From assembly GCF_008831285.2 (NCBI RefSeq), contig NC_045141.1, positions 27,083,315 through 27,147,314 of the forward strand: a stretch of 64,000 nt of DNA, given 5' to 3'. Positions 23,082-34,574 of this stretch are shown here, in pieces. A program made the translations under genes and the position numbers. Position 1 is the first letter of the stretch. Each line of letters opens with the position of its first letter. The notes beneath the pieces were generated by a model, which made no database searches, had not been told where the DNA came from, and saw only the letters and a list, made by a program, of their open reading frames with translations. Source of the DNA: Nymphaea colorata (Eukaryota > Streptophyta > Magnoliopsida > Nymphaeales > Nymphaeaceae).

Positions 23082-25923
23082 AGCTAAACCTCATGATTAA
23101 GATGCACCCACAAGTTGTCTATCGACCCAATCAAACTTCAATAATCTTCTAATCATTAGCTTTTCTGGACAAATTAGAAACGACTTTTCCTAATTAACTA
23201 GGCAAAAAGATTATCAGAATGCAGCAATAGCTGATCCAGTATATTGGAATCAGCACTATGTCCAGCATCCAGGGACAGAAATACTTCACAAGTGAATGAT
23301 GTACCGAGTTTAGCAGTCTTCAATACATGGAATAGCGCAAGCAAAGGTATGAATTATCATAAACATTTCAAGGGAAGGGATTGAGCTAGACCTCACATAA
23401 AACCATCGTGGAAACCCATAACAGTTTTGAATATGTATCAGACAGACTCACAAAACCTCAAAACATATCCTGTGTTCATAGGCAGTAACTAGCCTCCGAA
23501 CTTGTGCACGCACCACCAACTTTTTTTTATTAACATCGCACTTTTCAATATCTAACCAGGTGACAATAAAAAATGAGCATTCTCCTAGCAAACAGTTTCG
23601 CCACACATGCAATCAGGAATTAAAAAACTCGCTGCTTGGGCCAGACAACTTATGCTCCCAGTATGCTTCATATTTAGAAAGTTCTACGCACTGAGACACA
23701 TCACCACAAACTCGAGTAAAAATTAAGCACGACGTTGGTCAACAATGTACTAAAGCTTCCTCTACTGAAAAAGTCAAGACGATAGCATCAAAAGTATCAA
23801 CCACAAAAAATCTGCTTTCCATTGAGAAAACAAGGACCTGCAACCAAAACACCACCCATCAAAATGAGGTTGCCTTCCAAACTAGTTCATTGCAATAGCT
23901 ATAACCCATCGACCTTGGTGCCTCTATTCCATACTCAAATGCCATCTCAACAAAATCTCTGCTCCAACCATGGACTATTTAAGCAACCACTAGCAGTTCC
24001 ACTGTCTCAATCTGATCAACCACCATAGTATCCATGAGCTCACCATGTGCGAGCTGGTAGAAACTGTGCCTAGTCAGGGTAGTCTGCTTCTTTAATCCTG
24101 TGAATTTCAGGGGATGATTCATAATTTCTCATAAAATAGACTCCTTATGGTGAAACGCTTCTCAATGTGAGACAGACACAATTGCCAACTCAATGGTCCA
24201 AAAACCAGACATACACATGCATCTCTCTTCTGTGGATTTGAAGAAAATCACATCGTTCCTGTATTCCCATGCCAACAGCTGGACATTCTGAATGCCAGCA
24301 AGTACAGAATTTCACATGGGAAATGGATCATAAAAGATCCCATATCATTATGTTCAAAAAATCTTTCGTCCAAATCCCAGTTATTTCTAACAAATGGGAA
24401 TAGAGGCCTGGAAGGCATGCTCTTTAAACAACTTACCATCTTGTAAAAATTTCAAAAATCATAAGATTACTTCCAAAAGAATTTACCAAACGATGGATTT
24501 GACAGCATATACTTCAGTTACAAATACACATTTCCAGGTTAAAAAGGATCAACCTCAATAACCTACTTCTCAACATTATGTAATACATAAAAGAAAAAAC
24601 TGCATTCTATGAACAGTATAAAATACCAAAAAACAAATACAGGGAATCAATTGTTTCTCTCAGAACACCACATAAAAGAACACAGAGACATTAAGGCCAA
24701 AAGGCATACCACCCCAACTGAACACATGCCAATACAGGCAAAGCACAGAAGACCAGCTGGTGTTGACCTACATTCTGGAAAAGAGAAAACAGTGTGGAGT
24801 GGGGGGCAGCTGAGGGATGCAAGGCAGTCTGGATTGTGAAGAATGAGTAAAACCAGTTCCTTTCGAAAACAATTTGATCAATATTCTAAAGCCGTTGTTA
24901 CCTGAAACCAGATGGGTAACAAGGCCTATAACTGTCCTCAGTCCTGCTTGCTGATGGTAAGCCAACCAAACTTCTTCCATGGCTTTTCAGAATGTCGCAT
25001 GCTTCCTCTGGTGAAGCTCACAGAACCTGCCAACAAATTTGAACATGCTCATAACCTTTTTTGTCAATAACGAAGCTCTTCATTTCTCACTGATCATCCA
25101 TTTCCCCGCAAATAAAACGTGCTTCAACCAGTACAGCTCCATTTCACAAATACTCGTGAAATAACCCCAAGACCTCTGAATAATCAGAACAAACAGCTTC
25201 TTGTGTTGACACATCTGCAGACAGTACACCTTCCAATGTCAACAATGCAAGAGAAAACAAGTTCCTTCACAACAAAAATGAGATCAACAAAGGAATCTAG
25301 CACACCATCAAAATAATTTCCACCGTTTTCCTTTTTGAAATTTTTTTCCTTTTTCTATAAGCCTAAGCCTTTCATTATTAGGGCTAGTTTTGAATTTTTT
25401 TTTCCTTCTTTTTCGATTTCAAGCATGTTGGCATCAAAGCAAATCCTTTTCACTCACAAGCATGCAATTTCAAAGCCCTTATTTTTCTGCAAGCAGTTTT
25501 TGGATGCGTCTGTGTAGAAAATTTGCAATTATGCCAAAACTCATCGTCCAAAGCCCTCATTTTTTATGCAAACTGTTCATTTTGTTCATCCCTTCACACA
25601 ACTGTAAGTTGTGAAAAAGGAAAAATCTGTAGGCTTTAACATATGTATAAGAAGAACTGCTTATATTCTTAAATGCTCAGGTTATAACTTTATATAGTTA
25701 ATCTTTAGCTGCTCAGTTTATATAATGTTTCTTAATTGTTTAGATTGTTCTTTTTTCTGTTCATGTTGTTCTCTTAACTACCTTTTTGTTTGACTAACAT
25801 TTGACCACCATATATGCTTGAACCACAAATTTGAAAATTTTTCAGTTTTCCAAATCCTTTCTTTTCATGCTTTAGTATTTTTATATTTTTGTGATTCTTA
25901 TATTGTATTTTTTATTTGAAATT

Positions 25924-25982
<59 letters not shown>

Positions 25983-25996
25983 AATTGGAAGGTACC

Positions 25997-26211
25997 AGAC
26001 CCTTAGATGCTAGACCCGTAAGGAACTGTCCTAGTCATTGGTCTTTCCAAGATAGATGATTGAGAGAAAAACAAAAACAAAAAGCTGCTAATTAATGCTA
26101 GACTACTAAAATACCCTATTTCCTTTTTGTTCATATTTTTCTCTCAGCCATCCAACTTGAAAAGACCAATGATCAAGCTAATTCCTTATGGGTCTAGCAC
26201 CTAAGGATACT
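25997..26211. mobile_element. Small MITE with ~50-bp terminal inverted repeats (copy 2)
   Basis: The same insertion as 9748-9962, carried along by the block duplication. Its left end reads AGACCCTTAGATGCTAGACC, slightly closer to the right terminal repeat than the left-block copy, which reads CCCTAAGATG here. A CA/TA/GA microsatellite (25924-25981) lies immediately to its left, as in the other copy, but longer. Confidence 0.75.
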
Positions 26212-26374
26212 GCATGTTTAAGCAATGCTGTAGGTGGGATGAGATAATATTCAGAAACCAAAACACCCATTACAATTCAAAGTCATCACAATGGAAGATA
26301 AAAAGAAGAAAGCATAAAACACGTCATGATAATTGCAACATAAAACAAGTCAACTTACAAGGGATGAAGGTCAA

Positions 26375-27841
26375 CTAAAACGGTGCCTCAAGTGATTCAT
26401 CCCAAACTTCTCCACTGCCATTAGAGGCATCTTCTGCATCTTCTTCCATGGAAAGCCTAATATATTCTCTATGTGCAAAACGATCCCATTCAGTCAATGT
26501 TGGATCCTCCCGTTCCTGGTTGAACAGTTTCAAGCACAGGAGTAGAAGGTTCTTATTTGTCCAATGTTTGATTTGACAAACTTCAAAAATGAAGAAAAGG
26601 AGCTATAAAATACCTGACGGATAAGAAAAGGATCTCGTGTTTCAAAAGCCATAAACTTGTTCAGGTTGAACAAAATATTGAAAACATTCCCCGAAAGTTT
26701 GCAACCTTTTAGATCTTTGAGAGTAAAATAACTCTCTACCTGAGATCACATCCAAAAAAATTGATAGTCTTTCAAAAATTGTACAGAAAGCAGAGCATGA
26801 CTAGAAGGACTAAGTCTACCTCAGGGTTAATCATGTCAACCATCTGGCACAAAATGTCCTCAAACAGGACAGGTTCCTGAGCCATACATTCCATGCGGTG
26901 CAACTGCTCCTCATAAAAGAATTGCATTTCATTACGTGTAAGCACTCCATTTCCATCTAAGTCTATACACTTAAACCTGAAAATAAAGATGGAACAAGAA
27001 AACCTGTGTGAAACAAACTAGATCAAATAAATCTATCAGTGCATCCACAAGATCAATTTATCGCTCTGTAGCCATGCCACATGCACAAAGTCGAAAGCAC
27101 AGACTGTATTGTCGAACTTCAAAAGGAATGGACGTATGAGTGCCTAGTGAATCATGGAACGTTGAAAGATGGGATATAGGGAGTGGCTGCACATGTGCAT
27201 TGATGCATACACACACATATTTGCACATGCATGCAAGCCCATACACATACACATGCACACAAGGGAGCACATACACAGATGCATAAGTCAAAAACAATAC
27301 CAGTATTCAAGACTAGGTTCAGATGATTTATCCTCCTCCGATAATATAAAGTACACGAAGTCCTCATATCCCATCTTCCCTTCAACCTTACTTGTGAACT
27401 TTCGAGGGATCTAATATAAACAATAATGAACGTGATGACAAATAAACAGAAAGCTTAATCACAAATAATTCACCATCATATATAAGATCAGAAGCATGAT
27501 TCCAGATTAATGGGAATAAACCTGTGAAAAGATCCTGTCCACAATCCTGTATGTCAAGGCATGATTACCATATCTAATGAGATTCTCTTTGTCAATCAAG
27601 AAGTCATGGTCTGTGTCAAGCTCCCAAAACTTACAGTATATCACATAGAAATGTTCATAAGAGAAGTATCTGCAACAACAAAGTGAAAGGCCATGAGTTG
27701 CCAATATAAATTGCGAGCATGCTAAGCATTATTTACAATATAAAAAATAAAACCAGACACTAATACACTAAGACTTCTTGCTCAATGGATACATTTTTAA
27801 ACTCCCATTGAAAGCATTGCAAACACACACACGTGTGTGCA

Positions 27842-27922
<81 letters not shown>

Positions 27923-30900
27923 TGCAATCTCATGTTAAAAGTCAAAGATAGGAGAACAAAATCGTAAGGACAAAACAGAACTTTTCAAATTAATGCCAAG
28001 GATAAATTCTTAAAAACCATGAAACTACAGTCCCCAAGTGCCTAACAAATGCCAGCAAAAAACACACCTCAACACTTTGTTAATATCCTCTTCATCATCC
28101 ACATGTTGCATTGCAGCAATCAAATTCCCACGTTTCAGTTCCCTCAATGTTAGATGACCATTTCCAGATCGATTGATATAATAAAAGATTCTGTATATTA
28201 CAGTTTCAGCTGGGAACCCGATCCATAGAGAAAAAGTTAGCATATCATCATGACAACAAATAAACAAGCATGAATGCACATACAGAAACAAAATTATGCA
28301 GAATGAAATAATAGATAGCTCTAACTAGGAAATTGTTCCTGCAACCAAAAAAAAAAAAGAATTATTGGTTAAACATCAGAGAAACCAAGGCAGACATGTG
28401 ATGAAGCGCACCATACAGCAAACAGGTATGTGCATGACTAGATAACAGGTGACAACTTCAATGTTCATAAAAAAGATGCATCAAGAAAAAAAAAAGTCAA
28501 CTCAATAACAAACGCATATGACACCCATCAAGTAGTAGAAATCCAGTCGAGAAAGGAAAAATATAAGTAGCAGAGAAGGAGAAAGGTGAGGGGAGAGAAG
28601 GAGAGAGAGAAAAAGAGACCTATTAGATGATAACTAAAACAAGCTTCTGTGAAAAATAAAGCCTCAAATTTCTTTCCAAATGCTTAGAAGAAGCAATAGT
28701 TCAACAGTAACAAACCCCACAGAGAGAAGTTATATAAATCAAATAAAGGAATCATCCATTAAGCTTTTGCCCTTTCCTGAGCCTTTTCCCTCATCATCAA
28801 GCCCAAATCTCTCATCATTCAATCACAAAGGAAAAATTAAAATGATTAAATCATATGCTTCATCCATACTGAAGAGTCGGCAAAGATTCTAAAATAAAAC
28901 ATGATTAGAATAAATAGATACGTATTTTTATGTTATGTCATGGTATTTGTTTAATTACCAGTACCAAAAATGTCACAACCCCGTATGAACCCTACCTGCA
29001 AATGCACCGTTATGATCCTCTAGAACATCTTTTCAAGTGATCCCAAATGCCACAATTGATCATATACATATGACCAGCTATCAAGAAAAGAACTGCAATA
29101 GCCAAATAATGATGGCTATATTGGTTAGCCACAAACATCTTTTTGCTGGATCAAATCCTCCATGAAAGAAATTGTGCTTGCTTGATTTGAAACAATGGAA
29201 AAAGAAAAGGAGACTTCAAACCCTTCGTCACTTTGTCTAAGGAACAGAGTTTTTTTAGGTTAAAAAAAAAAAAAAGAAGACCTTATGTCCACAACAGAAA
29301 AAGATGATGTGGTTCGGTCATATGTTTACACCTTTCTTCACTTTATCTGTCTCACTTGCAAAATGGAGCAGTTCCCGAACTAGTTGTTTCGAAATGCATA
29401 TTGTGCACTATCACCTATTGAGATTCCAAAATGATGCATTTCAAATTTTAAATCCAGTACCAATTCTTTTGCTATGTCATATATGGCAGGGCACCTTTTC
29501 TACGATCAGTAGGTATGTATGTATTAGGTGTAGGTGTCACATTTGGTGGGCTATAACAACAGTTAGAAAACTACCCTAGCAAGGTTAAGACTTAAGAGCT
29601 GCTTGAGTGACATATTGTCAGGATCTTGTAGAGGCCCCTGTGAACCCTACCTGCAAATGCACCCTTATGATCCTCTAGAACATCTTTTCAAGTGATCCCA
29701 AATGCCACAGTTGATCATATACATGTGACCAGCTATCAAGAAAAGAACTGCAATAGCCAAATAACGATGGCTATATTGGTTAGTCATAAACATCTTTTTG
29801 CTGGATCAAATCCTCCATGAAAGAAATTGTGCTTGCTTGATTTGAAACAATGGAAAAAGAAAAGAAGACTTCAAACCCTTCGTCATGAGCAAAGGGATAG
29901 CCTCCCTAGCCAACAATTTGTATTAACAAGTCCTGGTAAGTAAGCTGTTAAGTCGCACTTGTAACTAAAATTTTCATCTATTAGTGCAAGTACTATGCCA
30001 AAATATGCAATAAACAAAAAGATGCTGTTGCATTTTAAGTATGCTAACTAAAACGAAAAGCAGAGCTGCAGAGACCTAAAAATTAACTAGTAAAAGGTAG
30101 TTCTTTGCCTTCCAAACGAAAAGATTCTATGATCATTTTCAAGGATACTAACAAGAACGAGAGACAATAAAACTTTGCCTACCATATCTTTCCTGAAACT
30201 CAGGCGTACTTTGCAAAAATTCCAGACCTGGATGAGTGGCCAAAAGCTCTCGAAGGACTGGCTTAAAATCCTCCTGTAACAAGAATAACTAGCCTAAGAA
30301 ATAAAAAGCAGATGAACTAAAGGATCATTTTAGCATCAGTTAATGAAATTATAAGGTTAAACAGAAAAATTATATGCAAACAGGAAACACCCAGATGTAC
30401 AATTGTACAGAAAACACAAAACTTGTAATCACTTGAGAAGGAAATAGAAACCTGGACAAGGAAATTTCGACCAGGTTGCTTCAGAACTCTAAAAATTTGG
30501 GTAGCTATATCCGCTGTCAACATGTTGTAATTGATCCAGTATTCAATGAACTGGTCTCTGCAATCAAATTTCCAATAACATATTAACTTGTCATGGCAGA
30601 AATGGAATTTGTATCCATAATAGAAAACCATTACAATGTCCATTGTAGAACCAAACTTCAAAAATCACTAGTTTCGAATGAAAGACAACAAAAAATTGAT
30701 GTTGACGAGGAGCTCAATTTTGCATGGTAGCCGCCTTTTCATTTTTTGTACTGTCATTTCCTTGACACTATTTACTTCAACACATCCAGTCAAGAAGTTG
30801 CAATAAAATTCAGTAACCAACCACTTTGGACTTGGCTTAAAAGCATCGAAAACATCTGAAACCACAGGGTTGATGTCATAGATATTAAATAATAAACAGA

Positions 30901-33900
30901 AGTCCCTAAAAGGGAAGACAAAAAGTTAATAACTTGCGGTGTAGGAGGAACAAACACCATTAGGTTAATCCATAACCAGGTATTGTAGAACATGCAAAAG
31001 GTAAATATCCCATTCAATGAAAATCATAAAATAAAAATATCTTTCATGAATAAACCTGCCCAAAAAGCATATTGAAATCAACAAACGGCCTTTGAAAAGA
31101 TGCATGCAGAGAAAAAAAATGTTGATAACCTAAATACATGAAAAATAAGTCAGCAGCATAAAACGGCAATAAAATGGCTCTTTTTTTAAAAAAATGCCAG
31201 AACATAGAAAACATGAAAAAAGTTGTTAGTTTATGATTTATTTTATTTTTTATAATTTTCAGGATTTTTTAAATGTTTTAAATTTTTTTAAAAATTGCTG
31301 AGATATTCCCAAGATATACAACTTTTGCGGTATTATACCTGAAATTCCTCGCCATATAATACCCATAATGATATATGTGACAATTATTCAACTAGTTGAA
31401 AAACTATATTTGAAGGTAGTGTAATTGTAACTGGGAACCTATGCACTTCACTGCTACCTCCATCAACAAGTACCACAAGTCATAACAGGCATAGACCATG
31501 CAATATTAGTAAGTCAAATATCCACTTCAAATAATTTAAGCATGGAGGCCCCGAAAGTGAGTCCAAAAGAAAAAAAAAAAACTAGAAAACCATAAATATG
31601 TATAAACTATAAAGTGTCAGAACTGTTTCATACCTTGTCACAAATCCAAAGCCCTCAACATCAATCTTTCTGAAAAGGATGCTAGAGAAGAAAGATGGCA
31701 GCTTGCATACTTCTTTGGTCAAAGATTTGAATTCTGGCACGACAGATAGTAAAGTAGATTGTAAAACAAATATCAGAATTGTCAACATAGAAAACAGAAC
31801 TAAGTAAATTCAAACCTTGAACTTGAAGGCCGCCATCATGACCATAGAAAAGTTGATCTATTTTCAACAAGCATTGTTCTTTCAATTCACTTGGAGCTGG
31901 GCGCCCATTTTTGAAATAGAACTACACGTATTTCAGAAAGCATATTGAAACCCCCTTAGAAAGCAATTGAGAACTCCGAATGGAAGCAGCCAACAAATTG
32001 CAGATACCTGAGGTATGAGTTCCTTCACAGGCTCACTGACTACTTTTAGTGGAGAACCCAGAGATGATGGGCCAACTCCATGGCGTTTTGTGAAACGAGG
32101 AGAACCAGATGTGCTTCTTGGAGAAAGAGGTGGTGCACTACCAGCAGGAAATATTGATGGCAAAGAATTTGTTGGAGAGGAACTTGAGCTGCTAGAGCTT
32201 CCTGTGACACTCAATGCAATACCTGCCTTTGCATCCTCAATCAAAGATTTTACCTGCATTATTAAAAACAGTGTGGAAGCTGTAAAAGGACATGCACATA
32301 TTCTCCTGACACACATTAAAATGAACAAAATTATACAAATAGATTCCCCAAAAGGAGGGAAGAAAAGTAAAAAGCAGAAGCAACTTGTGAATAAATATTT
32401 CCTCTTCAGTTGACATTTGAATCGTCCAAAGGCAAATTTGCAGCCAGAAGTAACTAGCAATGGGTTCTCACAGGAGAACCCACAAATGTTAGTCCGTCGT
32501 CAAGGACTTAAACAAGCAAGGCTCCTTGTCTAAAAATGATGATTCCAAGTGGCCGAAAGGAAACCAATAAGCTGTTTAAACTTCTTCCAGTTCAGATTAA
32601 CCTCTCTCTAGCATCAGCTGGAAGAAGAGGTAGCAATTCCATGCACTGAAGAGATAGATTCTTAATGAATTTGTCAGTGGAGTGAGAAAGGTGTGGAAAG
32701 TCAAGGGAGCCTAAACAGGCAACCAAGCTACTAACGAATGCATGAAACATAATCAAGAACTTTAAAGTTTAAACAACTCTTCCGGCCATAATGCTGACAT
32801 TCTTGAATGTGATTAAACAAAGTCGAGACCTCCTCAACACTTTGAATATGTGATTAATAGGCCCCTGAAACTGGGACATAGTAGCTGTTTCCAAGCAAGT
32901 AAAATGAACACAGTACATGATGTTTAAATGGATGGTCTTCAGAAGTGATCAAACAGCCATCAGGAACTATGAAGCAAATAAGCCACCAAGAAAATTTTGA
33001 GACAATAAAGTGGTTCTAACCAAACAGCATAGATGGATTGTTGAGGATATTGCTCCCGATAGATAAAGCTGAAAAAAACTGTTGAACCTCCACCAGATGC
33101 ATAAAGATTTCCTACTACAATATGCAAGGCTGAACTAAGGGAGACAGGAATTGGTTTTAGACTTGGCTGCATCATGTTTTTGTTAGAGAGAGAGAAAAAG
33201 AAGGAGAGGAAGAGAGAGAGAGATAGAGAAAGGTGCATCGCGTCATTATTATACTTTAGGCTCATTCTGCAGCTACCACATATAAGGTCACAGTGCTTGC
33301 ATCAACTGAAGGCTTGGTGAAATGTGACACCAGACACAATGGAAAGCTAACTATTCAATGTTCCATCAGTATTTTCACATCCATCTGGAGGTGAGATCAA
33401 TTTTCCTTCTTTTACCACAAAGTTCTTCAAGCAATCTAGCAGGGTATACACAACCAAAAACACATATATGTATGCTTGTCAACTTCTAAAAACTGACAGC
33501 ATTTAATAGGATTGCTACGCCTTCGTAGACCATGACTGATCATGTGCATGCAACCATGTAAGGGACACCTAAGACACGAAAGCAGCAGTTCGAGAGGGGA
33601 ACTCATGCATCCTAGCTTAGCGTTTAAACACCGGGTTCCTATTGAAGACCCCTTGTCCATTTCTCCGAGCATCACATGGCTTCTTCTGCAAATTTAGAAC
33701 GGACATTTCCGGATTTCTAGTGTCTTCACTGTCTTTTAGTTACTTTTCAGTTGCGTTTCGCGTCACCATTGTCCGTAAGGATTTGATGTGAAAAACATAT
33801 TTCTAAGATCATCGTTTTTAACGGCACAGTCGCATCATTTTCTAGAACAGGCTAAAGTTTGCAAACGGAAAAACCTCCAGCAAGGGCAGGACAACCAAGA

Positions 33901-34085
33901 GTTTGAAACGCAAGAAACTGCGCCAAGAACCATACCAGACGCCCAGTCTCAGGAATCGAAAGGAACTGCGAGAATAGCTCATCCACCAAGTAAAGATTCG
34001 ACTTCAACGCAATCGGAGACACTTCCGGCAATTGCAGCAACTCGAGATCGAGCGATGCAACATCTCCCGCCAACTCCGCTTCCAT
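26375..34085 (-). CDS. PP2A regulatory subunit B'' (EF-hand), intact
   Basis: Twelve exons on the minus strand: 33936-34085, 32008-32253, 31816-31921, 31634-31733, 30452-30557, 30183-30273, 28068-28209, 27522-27669, 27301-27410, 26820-26976, 26614-26739 and 26375-26515. They total 1623 nt and encode 540 residues, close to the ~536-540 of Arabidopsis B'' subunits, with all frames continuous. The protein is the substrate-selecting, calcium-responsive subunit of protein phosphatase 2A, expected in cytosol and nucleus. Key parts are the N-terminal [14 protein letters not shown], the Ser-rich linker ([18 protein letters not shown]), EF-hand loops at residues ~332-343 ([12 protein letters not shown]) and ~405-416 ([12 protein letters not shown]), and the conserved tail ([15 protein letters not shown]...SLEAPF). 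It is convergent with PPR sequence in both duplicated units. The partner copy at 10124-15438 is dead. Confidence 0.95.
27822..27912. repeat. CA / TA / GA compound microsatellite, right copy
   Basis: Intronic array between exons 8 and 7 of the intact PP2A B'' gene: a short CA run with a TG reversal, a TA run of about 50 bp with one interruption, then a GA run. It corresponds to 11574-11687. Confidence 0.9.
28985..29885 (+). repeat. 410-bp insert flanked by ~245-bp direct repeats, in intron 6
   Basis: A segment beginning TGAACCCTACCTGCAAATGC occurs twice, at 28985-29230 and 29641-29885, with a handful of differences. Between them lie 410 bp (29231-29640) that are absent from the left block, where a single copy of the segment runs on uninterrupted (about 12760-13004). 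It lies in the intron between exons 7 and 6 (28210-30182) of the intact PP2A B'' gene and touches no exon. I see no terminal repeats in the insert. A duplication with filler DNA, as in end-joining repair, fits better than transposition. Confidence 0.85.
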
Positions 34086-34566
34086 ATCCGATCAGACCAC
34101 TCTACAATGCCTAATTGTTCCAAGAATTTTCCGCATAGAAAAGCTGCGGGCGAACCAAATACTCGAAATCGCACCGGCTCCTCTACAGAATTCAACCAAT
34201 TCCACGTGAACGGGCCAAAAATTGAAGCCACACGAAGCATCCAACAAACAGCCCAAATGAGCCCTCGTCCTAGATTGTTTGTGAACCTCTCGCCAGAACC
34301 AGGGACGCCTCACCCGATTCAAGCCTCGAAGCGAGCGAAATAATGAACAAATGAAGAGGGCCTGTGTAGATAGACACTGAAAAGACGGAGAGAAGCCGAT
34401 CCAAGACGAGAATTAAGTGGATACCGAGGGGCAGGAGACAAAAAGGTTCGAAATATCAAATCCAATTCAAGGGAGGGACCGATTGAGAGAACGTCCCTCT
34501 AGAGCAGAGAAAGAGAGGCAGAGAAACCCTTGACACGAGGGAACCATGCGGAAGAAGTGCGGCCAG

Positions 34567-34574
34567 TATTTATG
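34567..34574 (-). promoter_or_regulatory. TATA-like element upstream of PP2A B''
   Basis: CATAAATA on the minus strand, about 480 bp before the start codon at 34085. If used, the transcript would begin near 34535-34545 and have a leader of about 450 nt. Two out-of-frame minus-strand ATG frames lie in that leader. This is a pattern match only. Confidence 0.25.

Larger units (their letters stand above)
23082..32621 (+). repeat. Tandem segmental duplication, right copy (~9.5 kb)
   Basis: Direct-orientation partner of 6833-15804. It carries the same spacer, the same MITE (25997-26211) and exons 12-2 of the PP2A B'' gene, here intact. Beyond 32621 the rest of intron 1 and exon 1 continue uniquely. 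By-eye divergence from the left copy is uneven: about six changes in the first ~120 bp, about nine in 550 bp around 24480-25030, only about five in 800 bp at 30300-31100, and about fifteen in 360 bp at 32255-32610. Confidence 0.95.
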
